From: JAFCBV01 sp965370715
GTDB taxonomy: Archaea; EX4484-52; B79-G9
Reading direction: 5' to 3'
DNA: 8,838 nucleotides
NCBI GenBank assembly: GCA_965370715.1
Contig: CBDUVQ010000039.1
Span: 1-8,838 of the forward strand
In this document: positions 1 through 6,151 of the stretch, in pieces
Position numbering within the stretch: the stretch's first letter is position 1
Layout: every line of letters begins with the position of its first letter
The notes under the pieces: generated by a model
What the model was told of the DNA's origin: nothing
Database searches by the model: none
The model's input: only the letters and a program-made list of their open reading frames with translations
Translations under genes and position numbers: made by a program

Positions 1-335
1 CCAAGAAGCAGATAGTCTATGAAGGCGCCATGGATATTCTCAGGTCGTTGGACGGTGTGGACGGCGCAATCCTGGTGGATTCCTTCGGCCTTGTCATCGC
101 AAGTTACCTGGGCGGTGACGTGGAAGAAGAACTTGCCGGTGCAATATATGACATTCTTAAGAACACATTTAGTGCAACAAAAGACACTCTTGTTGCAGAT
201 GTAGCTAAAGAGATTTTTCATAATCATAGAACTGGCGATAAAATAAAAGCAAAAATTGATGAAGCTCTAAATCACTTAGTTAGAAAAAAATTCATTATAG
301 AAGAAAAAGGAAAATTCAAAAGATCGATAGTATGA
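1..335 (+). CDS. Roadblock/LC7-like domain protein with a winged-helix-like tail, 5' end missing
   Basis: The reading frame is open from base 3 with no start codon visible before an internal ATG at 30, so the gene most likely begins upstream and only about 111 codons are seen. The first third (LRSLDGVDGAILVDSFGLVI and the acidic helix after it) resembles the opening of a Roadblock/LC7 domain: helix, GV.GA.LVD..GL.IAS hairpin, then helix. That fold usually acts in small-GTPase or motility regulation. Instead of the remaining strands, the protein continues as a lysine-rich helical segment (VAKEIFHNHRTG, then AKIDEALNHLVRKKFIIEE) that could be a small winged helix. GC falls from roughly 55% (1-140) to 28% (141-335) at this junction, so the C-terminus may be a later replacement. 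The protein ends SIV with TGA at 333-335. The family call rests on motif resemblance only, and no function is assigned. Confidence 0.6.
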   Translation, partial: KKQIVYEGAMDILRSLDGVDGAILVDSFGLVIASYLGGDVEEELAGAIYDILKNTFSATKDTLVADVAKEIFHNHRTGDKIKAKIDEALNHLVRKKFIIEEKGKFKRSIV

Positions 336-375
336 GGTTTTCAATATAGTTTTTCACCACAAAAAAAGCCACTCT

Positions 376-438
376 GTGCGAAGCACCGACGCCCCCCATA
401 ATATTTAGGCGAAGCCGAAACACACTGTCCGAAGGACA
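376..438. repeat. Three GAA-loop mini-hairpins
   Basis: Three short perfect inverted repeats share a GAA loop closed by C-G: GTGC-GAA-GCAC at 376-386, GGC-GAA-GCC at 408-416 and TGTCC-GAA-GGACA at 426-438. Stem bases differ between copies but still pair. The first and third lie in a related longer unit, CTGT.CGAAG.AC followed by ACGCCCC (374-396 and 425-445). GCGAAGC, present in the first two, is a known exceptionally stable DNA mini-hairpin. A T-rich stretch follows at 446-458. They may be a repeat family or part of a transcript-ending region for the upstream gene. Confidence 0.6.
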
Positions 439-569
439 ACGCCCCTCTCTTGTTTTTTAAAGGTAATCCAAAAATTGAATATAAAAACAAGTTTTACGAA
501 GTTTTGTCCATAAAACATTGCTATACAGAACATAAAGCATACCTTTTCCGGCAATTGATTTATCCTGCA

Positions 570-580
570 TTTAAAATTTA
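570..580 (+). promoter_or_regulatory. TATA-like element for aIF5B
   Basis: The AT-only block TTTAAAATTTA is centred about 32 bp before the ATG at 607. With the usual archaeal TATA-to-start distance of about 26 bp, transcription would begin near 601. That implies a leaderless or nearly leaderless mRNA, which fits the absence of a Shine-Dalgarno sequence before the gene. Confidence 0.5.
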
Positions 581-606
581 TCCTCCAATTACTCTTAGTG
601 ATTTCT

Positions 607-2382
607 ATGACACGAATACGCCAGCCAATTGTTTCGGTTCTTGCGCACGTAGACCATGGCAAGACAACGCTTCTTGATTATGTCAGGCGCAGCCGTGTTG
701 CGTCAGGCGAGGCTGGGGGAATAACCCAGCATATTGGCGCATCAGAAGTTCCTGCAAAAAAGATACAGGAGATTTCAGGAGACCTCCTTAAGAAGTTCAA
801 GGTTGATTTGAAGATTCCAGGGCTTCTTTTTATTGATACGCCGGGGCATGCGGCATTTGACCTTCTTAGAAAGCGCGGTGGCCTGCTTTCAGACATTGCA
901 ATACTGGTAATTGACATAAATGAAGGCATAAAGCCCCAGACCGAGGAAAGCATAAACATACTTAAGAGCTACAAGACGCCGTTTGTCATTGCTGCAAACA
1001 AGATTGACAGGATTGGCGGTTGGCAGATACAAAAAGATGCACCCTTTGCTGGAACCTTTGAAATACAGACATCAGGCGTTCAGGAGATGCTCGATAAGAA
1101 GATATATGAGCTTATAGGCGCGCTGTACGAGCGCGGCATCAACGCAGAGCGCTATGACCGCGTTGATGACTTCACAAAGACAGTTTCCATAATCCCTACG
1201 TCTGCAATGACTGGCGAGGGTGTGCCGGATCTTATTGCGATGCTTTCAGGTCTTGCGCAAAGGTACCTCGGAAGTCAGCTTGAGGTCAAAGAGACTGAGC
1301 GTGGAAAGGGAATAATACTTGAGGTCCGCCCTGTAAAAGGGCTTGGCATGACAATTGACGCAATACTTTATGACGGTGTCATGCGCGCAGGGGATTCTAT
1401 TGTTATCGGGCACCCGGAAGGGGTTGTCAAGACAAAGATAAAAGCACTTCTTAAGACAGAGCCAATGAAAGAGATTCGCGCAGAGAAAAAGTTTGTTGCT
1501 GTAAAAGAGGTTTCTGCTGCATCCGGTGTAAAGATTTCTGCCCCGGGCATTGATGATGTGATAGCCGGCGTACCATTTATCTCGATTCAGGGCGAGTCCG
1601 GATTTGAAGGCGCAGAAGAAGAGGTACAAAAAGAGATAGAAGAAGTCCAGATAACCACTGACGGGGATGGCGTTATTGTTCGCGCTGACGCACTTGGAAG
1701 CCTTGAAGCGCTTGTCAAGACTCTTCGCGAAAAGAACATACCGATAAGGCGCGCACAGGTCGGGCATGTAACAAAAAAAGAGGTTCTTTCGCTTGAAGAG
1801 GTCAAGGATGAGCACAGGATTATTTTTGCATTTAATACACCGATTTTGCCTGAAGCAGAGGAAGCTGCCCTAAAGGCGAAAATACCTATCTTTTCAAGCA
1901 ACATAATATACCGGCTTGTCGAGGCATATGAGGAACATGTCAAGGTAGTTGAGGAGAAAAAGAGGACATCAATACTTGGGACGATTCAGCGCGCAGCAAA
2001 ACTGCGCCTTATGCCTAATGTTGTGTTTCGCCAGTCAAAGCCGGCAATAGGCGGCTTTGAGATGCTTGGCGGGGTTTTAAGGCAGGGCGCAGACCTTATG
2101 AAGCCAGACGGAAATCCGATAGGCACAGTGCATGCATTGCAGGAGAAGGGCGAGAACATACCTGAAGCAAAAATAAGCATGCAGGTTGCTGTCTCAATTG
2201 ACGGGCCTACAATCGGGCGCAATCTCAAGGAAGGAGATACGCTTTACACATTTATTTCCAAGAACGAATATCACGAATTAAGAAGACAGAGCGCGCTTCT
2301 ATCTGATAATGAGATAAATGTGCTTGATGAAATACGTGATATAATGATTAAGAAGGACAAACTTTGGGATGTTGAAGGATAG
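607..2382 (+). CDS. infB: Translation initiation factor aIF5B
   Basis: A GTPase that promotes ribosomal subunit joining at the end of translation initiation. It is a cytoplasmic ribosome-bound factor. From the ATG at 607 it is 591 residues, normal for the archaeal form, which lacks the long N-terminal extension of eukaryotic eIF5B. All five G motifs are present: P-loop AHVDHGKTT (about residues 13-21), GGITQHIG (switch I region, about 37-44), DTPGH (77-81), NKID (131-134) and a G5-like TSAMTGEG. The archaeal/eukaryotic-type domains II-IV follow without an intein or break. A GTG at 598 would add three residues. I prefer ATG 607 because MTRIRQPIVSVLAHVDHGKT matches the usual archaeal N-terminus and suits the TATA position. 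The gene is monocistronic here and converges on the prepilin-like gene. Confidence 0.97.
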   Translation: MTRIRQPIVSVLAHVDHGKTTLLDYVRRSRVASGEAGGITQHIGASEVPAKKIQEISGDLLKKFKVDLKIPGLLFIDTPGHAAFDLLRKRGGLLSDIAILVIDINEGIKPQTEESINILKSYKTPFVIAANKIDRIGGWQIQKDAPFAGTFEIQTSGVQEMLDKKIYELIGALYERGINAERYDRVDDFTKTVSIIPTSAMTGEGVPDLIAMLSGLAQRYLGSQLEVKETERGKGIILEVRPVKGLGMTIDAILYDGVMRAGDSIVIGHPEGVVKTKIKALLKTEPMKEIRAEKKFVAVKEVSAASGVKISAPGIDDVIAGVPFISIQGESGFEGAEEEVQKEIEEVQITTDGDGVIVRADALGSLEALVKTLREKNIPIRRAQVGHVTKKEVLSLEEVKDEHRIIFAFNTPILPEAEEAALKAKIPIFSSNIIYRLVEAYEEHVKVVEEKKRTSILGTIQRAAKLRLMPNVVFRQSKPAIGGFEMLGGVLRQGADLMKPDGNPIGTVHALQEKGENIPEAKISMQVAVSIDGPTIGRNLKEGDTLYTFISKNEYHELRRQSALLSDNEINVLDEIRDIMIKKDKLWDVEG

Positions 2383-2435
2383 CAATATTTTTCTACTAAA
2401 AATTATTTAATGCAAAAATGGCATAGAAAGAACGG

Positions 2436-2470
2436 TTTAAGAGGTTATTTTATCTATGACCTCTAAAAAA
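2436..2470. terminator. Hairpin between aIF5B and the prepilin-like gene
   Basis: AGAGGTTAT (2440-2448) pairs with ATGACCTCT (2456-2464) around a 7-nt loop, with one G-U pair when read from the plus strand. Beyond an A-A mismatch, three more A-T pairs extend it. Six As at 2465-2470 read as a T-run on the minus strand, so the structure may end the minus-strand prepilin-like transcript. On the plus strand it is a plausible 3'-end structure for aIF5B mRNA. A T5 run at about 2388-2392 right after the aIF5B stop is another candidate end. Confidence 0.4.
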
Positions 2471-2503
2471 GCCACAGATAAAACTTTACTCTTGTGAATC
2501 TAA

Positions 2504-2546
2504 TGCATTGGCTATGCACGTAAGTGGAATCCTCCACTAATTTACG
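2504..2546. repeat. Two adjacent inverted repeats after the prepilin-like gene
   Basis: TGCAT-TGGCT-ATGCA (2504-2518) is followed at once by a nested structure. CGTAA (2519-2523) pairs with TTACG (2542-2546), enclosing GTGGA (2524-2528) and TCCAC (2533-2537) around a 4-nt loop. The outer right arm overlaps the stop codon of the minus-strand prepilin-like gene. A 3'-end or processing role is plausible, since the minus-strand T-run at 2465-2470 lies further downstream. Confidence 0.4.
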
Positions 2547-2790
2547 GGCATATGTATATTGCATTAAGGCACGGACATTCTGCGACTGTGACTGTTTCAT
2601 CGGCTGCTTTTGAACCACATACGTTTTTGGCGCATATTTTACAAAAGCTGTCCATTGTTTGCTCTTCTGCGCCAGCACCTGTCTGAGCCACATTCTCTGC
2701 CGTAACTGTAATTATGGCAAGAGCAACAACTATCAGTACAACAATTGTTATCACAAGTGTCAAAGCCATTGTCATTGCTTTTCTTTTCAT
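2542..2790 (-). CDS. Small type IV prepilin-like protein with a cysteine-rich tail
   Basis: An 82-residue protein. A short basic N-terminus (MKRKAMTMA) precedes a long hydrophobic stretch (about residues 10-29) ending in TAENV. This is the layout of archaeal class III signal peptides and type IV pilin-like proteins, whose hydrophobic helix forms the filament core after peptidase cleavage. The small soluble part holds six cysteines: a CxxCxxxxC cluster, a CPC pair and one Cys next to the C-terminus, suggesting disulfides or metal binding outside the membrane. The frame stays open upstream to 2922, but ATG 2790 is chosen because the TATA element lies about 29 bp before it and the upstream residues do not resemble a prepilin leader. 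It could instead be a simple single-pass membrane protein. The function is unknown. Confidence 0.65.
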   Translation of the reverse strand: MKRKAMTMALTLVITIVVLIVVALAIITVTAENVAQTGAGAEEQTMDSFCKICAKNVCGSKAADETVTVAECPCLNAIYICP

Positions 2791-2813
2791 AAAGGTACTT
2801 ATGAACCGAAGGG

Positions 2814-2824
2814 GTATATATAGT
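2814..2824. promoter_or_regulatory. TATA element possibly shared by two divergent genes
   Basis: TATATATAG at 2815-2823 sits between divergent starts: the minus-strand ATG at 2790 is about 29 bp from its centre and the plus-strand ATG at 2853 about 34 bp. Both distances suit archaeal TATA boxes driving leaderless or short-leader transcripts. Neither gene has a Shine-Dalgarno sequence. The core is nearly self-complementary, so TBP could bind either way. Confidence 0.55.
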
Positions 2825-2852
2825 TTATTAATGAGCGTCGGCAATACTCTGT

Positions 2853-3617
2853 ATGCCAATTCAAGTGGGTGCAATGAACCATCCGCAGAAAAATATAATG
2901 AAGGAAATAAGCTGGATATCAAAAAACAGCTTTGATTTCATTGATTTGACTATTGAGCCGACAAAAGCAGGGCAGTTTGACGTGGCAAAAGCCAAAAAAG
3001 CCCTTAGGGACAGCGGGCTCGGCATTGTCGGTCACACAACACCTTTTCTTCCTTTTGCTCTTCCTGTTTCAGGCATAAGGCAGGCGTGCATGAAGGAGTT
3101 TACAAAGTATGCAAAAATATTTTCAAGGCTTGGAGCAGAATACGTGAATATACATCCGGCATACAATATGCCTTTTCACAGCACAGATGAGAAGATTGAG
3201 GCAAATATTTCTTTTATGGCAGACTTTGCAAAAATTGCAGGCAAACAGGATCTTACACTGATAATTGAGAACTTTATTGAGCCGTTTGATACTCCTCAGA
3301 CATTCAAAAGAATTTTCAAAAGGATTCCTGAAGCAAGAATGCACCTTGATGTCGGGCACGCGAACATAATGCAGAATGAGAACCAGACACGTGCGTTTTT
3401 TAAGGAATTTGGAAAAAAGATTGTGCATCTTCATGCATCTGACAACAATGGCGCAGAAGATGAGCATTTGCCTATTGGGTGCGGCAATATTGACTGGCAT
3501 GAAATCGCCGGCATTCTAAAGAAAAACAGGTACAACAGAACTGTTACTATGGAAATTTTTTCAAATGACCGGGATTACCTTCTTTTGAGCAGGGATAAAT
3601 TCATCAATCTATTTTGA
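2853..3617 (+). CDS. Xylose isomerase-like TIM barrel / AP endonuclease family 2 protein
   Basis: A 254-residue metal-dependent TIM barrel of the superfamily that includes sugar phosphate isomerases/epimerases and endonuclease IV (Nfo). Candidate metal ligands: H61 (GHTTPF), H101 (NIHPAY), E139 (LIIENF), D166 and H169 (LDVGHAN), H192 (VHLHASD), D203 and H205 (DEHLPIG) and E234 (TMEIF). In order, and roughly in spacing, these match all nine zinc ligands of E. coli Nfo. The N-terminus lacks the Nfo HVSAAGGL stretch and the protein is somewhat short, closer to COG1082-type enzymes. The substrate is therefore open: an abasic site in DNA or a small sugar. The start ATG fits the TATA element near 2819. 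The last 14 bp overlap the 3' end of the convergent cytidylate kinase gene. Confidence 0.8.
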   Translation: MPIQVGAMNHPQKNIMKEISWISKNSFDFIDLTIEPTKAGQFDVAKAKKALRDSGLGIVGHTTPFLPFALPVSGIRQACMKEFTKYAKIFSRLGAEYVNIHPAYNMPFHSTDEKIEANISFMADFAKIAGKQDLTLIIENFIEPFDTPQTFKRIFKRIPEARMHLDVGHANIMQNENQTRAFFKEFGKKIVHLHASDNNGAEDEHLPIGCGNIDWHEIAGILKKNRYNRTVTMEIFSNDRDYLLLSRDKFINLF

Positions 3618-4188
3618 TCTTTTCTTTTAGAAATTGCTCTATTTCATCTGCCAATTCTTTCACGTTTTTTGTGTTTGCATCAAGCAGTAGGTCGAAATCC
3701 TCAAAATCAGTACCCAATGTGAAGCCATACAGTTTATTGTAAAGCCCGGTGTTCTCTGTATCCCTTATTTTGACTGCATCAAGTGCATCTGAAACAGAAA
3801 TCTTGTCGCGCTCTGCAATTCTTTTTGCCCGTACTTCCTGCGAAGCATCTACCCATATTTTAATTCCGGGTGCCTCCAGCCAAGGAAGCGCCCATGATGT
3901 TATTGAAGCTCCGCCTTTTTCTGCTTCGCGCAAGAGTATTTTATCAACTTCCTTATCAAATTCAGGGTTTGTTTTGCGCTCAGAAAGAAACCTCATGCCT
4001 TCGGTTGTTTCCCACCAGTCACTGCCGGTTATTTTGTATCCGTGCTTATAGGCTAGTTCTTTCAGGGCATCGCCGCCGCAGAGGTACTTTAGGGCAAACC
4101 GATTTGCAATTTCCTTTGCAAGACTGGTCTTTCCGCTTCCTGCCATGCCTGAGAATATTACAGTAATATTATCCATACCAATCATCAT
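3604..4188 (-). CDS. Archaeal-type cytidylate kinase-like protein
   Basis: A P-loop nucleoside monophosphate kinase of 194 residues. GMAGSGKTS (about 14-22) is the ATP-binding loop. FALKYLCGGDALKELA matches the NMP-binding segment of archaeal cytidylate kinases, and IKIWVDASQEVRAKRIAERD (about 109-127) matches the core strand and lid of that family. The IRDTENTGLYNKLYG stretch is also typical. The likely reaction is CMP or dCMP phosphorylation with ATP. The substrate loop carries an unusual WWETTEGMRF segment near residues 58-67, so specificity may differ. The ATG at 4188 overlaps the stop of the upstream DHH gene as ATGA, implying translational coupling. In-frame ATGs at 4185 and 4176 are alternatives, the last being closer to the P-loop. 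The 3' end overlaps the convergent TIM-barrel gene by 14 bp. Confidence 0.8.
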   Translation of the reverse strand: MMIGMDNITVIFSGMAGSGKTSLAKEIANRFALKYLCGGDALKELAYKHGYKITGSDWWETTEGMRFLSERKTNPEFDKEVDKILLREAEKGGASITSWALPWLEAPGIKIWVDASQEVRAKRIAERDKISVSDALDAVKIRDTENTGLYNKLYGFTLGTDFEDFDLLLDANTKNVKELADEIEQFLKEKIKID

Positions 4189-5456
4189 GCCAGCTTGCTT
4201 ATATATTGCTTTAGGCTCTCAAGAACCTTGTTTTTCCCTGCAGGAACAAACCGGAGCGCGCCCGCAACCTCGTGCCCTCCGCCTTCTATTTTCGTTTCGG
4301 GAATGGTTGAAGCAAGTTCCTGCACCAGTTTGTTGAGATCAAACCCGCGTTTTGCAGCAGTGCTGTCAGCGCGCATAGACAAAGAACCCTTTGTGAAGAC
4401 AATTGCAATCACTGGCGCGCTCTTGTGCTTTTCAGATAAGAATTCCATGAAGATGCCGCTTGTTTTGCCTATTGGCGGAAACCGTCCGACTTCCATGCAG
4501 TTTTCTGCATCAAACAAGCCTATAACAAAGCCGTTTTTTAGGGTTTCTGCAGTTGAGTATTCTTTTATCACAGCTTTTTGCGCAACAATTCGCTCTGCAA
4601 TCTCGCTTGATAAAAGCTCAACTGTTTTGCGCGCAGTATCGCTGAGTGAGAAAAGCTCACTTATGAGCCCGGCATCATTCATAAAGCGCAGGTGGTATGC
4701 CTCAAAATCAATGCAGAGCGCAAGCTTTTTCAGAAACTCAGGGGTCTCGCCTGATTCTTTGACATATTCATCAAATATTTTACCGTGCGACTTATCCCCT
4801 GTGCCTGCAACAGCAGGCAGGATGGGGGCGTAAACACCGATATCAATTGTCCTTGCAAGCTCGTATGCCAGCATTCCGGCAGTTATGTTCTTGTCATGCC
4901 CGAAAAGATACGGGTTTATGTGCGCCTCAAGGTATTTGTCAACTGCGCTCTTTCCGGCATCAACTTTGCCGGGATTGTGGTGGTCAACAACAATCACTTT
5001 CAGGCCGTGGATTTTAGCGCGGCGAAGGGCGAGCAAATCCTCTTTAGTAGAGCCTAAGTCAACCAAAACAACAAGCGGGAGCTTTGAGCCAAAGCGCTCA
5101 CAGTTTCTTCTTGAAGATACGATGTCGCGGATAACATCAGAATAGTCATAGAACGGAATTTTGGATGGCTGGCGGTCAAAATACCGCCATGTGTCATTGA
5201 AGCGCAGCTTTTTGATTACAGGTGCTATTGCTTTTTCAAGAGCAATGCCTCCTGCATAGCCGTCAGCATCAGCGTGGTGGCGCACATAAACAGGTGTGCC
5301 GCTCGAAATTGCATCCCTTATGATTTTTGCAGCAGCGACAAACGCAGGCTTCATTGCCATAAGCTCGCTGAAGTTGCTCTCAAAGCATATTTCTTCAGAA
5401 AAAATGCTTTCAGTCCCTGCAGGATAGAACTTTTTGGGCGCGCTTTCCTTTTCCAT
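4185..5456 (-). CDS. Archaeal RecJ-like DHH phosphoesterase/nuclease
   Basis: A 423-residue DHH-family phosphoesterase, related to archaeal RecJ-like nucleases that degrade single-stranded DNA or RNA; some associate with the GINS replication complex (GAN). Motif I RHHADADGYAGG (59-70), motif II VDLGS (132-136), motif III VVDHH (156-160) and a GTGDKS segment (218-223) supply the metal-binding aspartates and histidines. The C-terminal DHHA1 domain shows SMRAD (360-364) and GGGHEVAGA (392-400). All key residues look intact and no frameshift is seen. Whether it is the GINS partner or a paralogue acting on other substrates cannot be told from sequence. ATG 5456 follows a TATA-like element at 5478-5490 with no Shine-Dalgarno, suggesting a leaderless first gene of a two-gene operon with the cytidylate kinase. 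Confidence 0.88.
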   Translation of the reverse strand: MEKESAPKKFYPAGTESIFSEEICFESNFSELMAMKPAFVAAAKIIRDAISSGTPVYVRHHADADGYAGGIALEKAIAPVIKKLRFNDTWRYFDRQPSKIPFYDYSDVIRDIVSSRRNCERFGSKLPLVVLVDLGSTKEDLLALRRAKIHGLKVIVVDHHNPGKVDAGKSAVDKYLEAHINPYLFGHDKNITAGMLAYELARTIDIGVYAPILPAVAGTGDKSHGKIFDEYVKESGETPEFLKKLALCIDFEAYHLRFMNDAGLISELFSLSDTARKTVELLSSEIAERIVAQKAVIKEYSTAETLKNGFVIGLFDAENCMEVGRFPPIGKTSGIFMEFLSEKHKSAPVIAIVFTKGSLSMRADSTAAKRGFDLNKLVQELASTIPETKIEGGGHEVAGALRFVPAGKNKVLESLKQYISKLA

Positions 5457-5477
5457 ATTAACACATGCATCAGTACA

Positions 5478-5490
5478 TTAAAATAGATTA
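5478..5490 (-). promoter_or_regulatory. TATA-like element for the DHH gene
   Basis: On the minus strand TAATCTATTTTAA is centred about 28 bp before ATG 5456, placing the transcript start at or just before the start codon. The 90 bp between the divergent DHH and hexuloisomerase genes thus appear to hold one TATA element for each direction. Confidence 0.45.
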
Positions 5491-5509
5491 CTGGTGCCGT
5501 AATGCTAAC

Positions 5510-5519
5510 CTTTTTTAAT
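5510..5519 (+). promoter_or_regulatory. TATA-like element for 6-phospho-3-hexuloisomerase
   Basis: CTTTTTTAAT is centred about 32 bp before ATG 5547, the usual distance for an archaeal short-leader transcript. It lies downstream of the ATG at 5502, which argues that the upstream in-frame ATG is not the true start. Confidence 0.4.
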
Positions 5520-5546
5520 CTGAGTGGACAACTATCCCGTGATTAT

Positions 5547-6143
5547 ATGAAATATGCAAAAGAAGCTCTCCACGAAATCATAGGTCATATAACAGCAGCA
5601 GCAGACGAGATTGACCATAAGAAGGCAGAGGATCTGCTTAGAATGCTTGTGTCTTCAAAGCGCATTTTCGTCTACGGCATGGGGCGCTCAGGGCTTGTGG
5701 CATCAGCATTTGCAATGAGGCTTGCCCACATTGACCTTGAAGTGCATGTTGTGGGTGAGACAACAACACCAGGAATACAAAAAGATGATACTCTTTTCCT
5801 GATTTCTGGTTCAGGAAACACACATTCTGTTGTAAGTGCGGCAGAGGTTGCAAAGGACATAGGGGCGAAAATTTGCGCACTAACATCAAATCCTGTGTCT
5901 GAAGTTGCAAGGCTTTCTGATATTTTCCTGATTGTAAAGGGCAGGACAAAGTCTGATGTGGAGCATCTGAAAAAAGACTATCTTAAGAATCAGATGCGCG
6001 GCTCATATGTTCCCTTGACACCGCTTGGCACACTTTTCGAGGATGCGTGCATGATTTTTCTTGACGCAGCAGTTGTTGAAATGATGCATTCTCTTGGCAA
6101 GACAGAAAGAGACCTTGAGAAGAAGCATGCGAATATTGAGTGA
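5547..6143 (+). CDS. 6-phospho-3-hexuloisomerase (SIS domain)
   Basis: Interconverts fructose 6-phosphate and D-arabino-3-hexulose 6-phosphate, the isomerase step of the ribulose monophosphate pathway. Many archaea lacking the oxidative pentose phosphate pathway run this route in reverse to make ribulose 5-phosphate. The 198-residue protein is a single SIS domain: FVYGMGRSGLVA (41-52) and LISGSGNT (85-92) are the sugar-phosphate loops, and SYVPLTPLGTLFED (153-166) is the conserved segment typical of this family. The partner hexulose-phosphate synthase is not in the window. The frame is open from ATG 5502, but that adds 15 residues not typical of the family and lies upstream of the promoter, so ATG 5547 is chosen. 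Its TGA overlaps a GTG of the next gene. Confidence 0.9.
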   Translation: MKYAKEALHEIIGHITAAADEIDHKKAEDLLRMLVSSKRIFVYGMGRSGLVASAFAMRLAHIDLEVHVVGETTTPGIQKDDTLFLISGSGNTHSVVSAAEVAKDIGAKICALTSNPVSEVARLSDIFLIVKGRTKSDVEHLKKDYLKNQMRGSYVPLTPLGTLFEDACMIFLDAAVVEMMHSLGKTERDLEKKHANIE

Positions 6144-6151
6144 GAGTCAAC

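Larger units (their letters stand above)
336..606. other. Non-coding stretch between the Roadblock-like gene and aIF5B
   Basis: No convincing gene is seen here. The stretch holds the three GAA mini-hairpins (376-438), a T-rich run after them (446-458) that could end transcription of the upstream gene, an AT-rich segment of about 120 bp with no recognisable coding content, and the aIF5B TATA element near 570-580. Open frames crossing it run into the aIF5B start and their predicted proteins show no family resemblance. Confidence 0.6.

Noticed and set aside
405..662. 85-codon minus-strand frame over the intergenic region
   Set aside because: It partly lies antisense to the start of aIF5B, and its composition and lack of motifs suggest chance.
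450..677. 75-codon open frame before and across the aIF5B start
   Set aside because: It runs out of frame into the aIF5B coding start, has low-complexity K/Y/F/I-rich content explained by AT richness, has no promoter of its own that I can separate from the aIF5B one, and resembles no family.
1246..1815. 189-codon open frame antisense to aIF5B
   Set aside because: It lies wholly within a well-supported conserved gene and shows no domain signature. It is a by-product of the codon use of aIF5B.
2411..2467. 18-codon ORF (MQKWHRKNGLRGYFIYDL) after aIF5B
   Set aside because: Too short, with an AT-rich element too close to its ATG to act as a promoter. The sequence is better explained as a hairpin.
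4195..5145. Several long plus-strand frames opposite the DHH gene
   Set aside because: They are antisense to a gene with all expected catalytic motifs and carry no recognisable domain.
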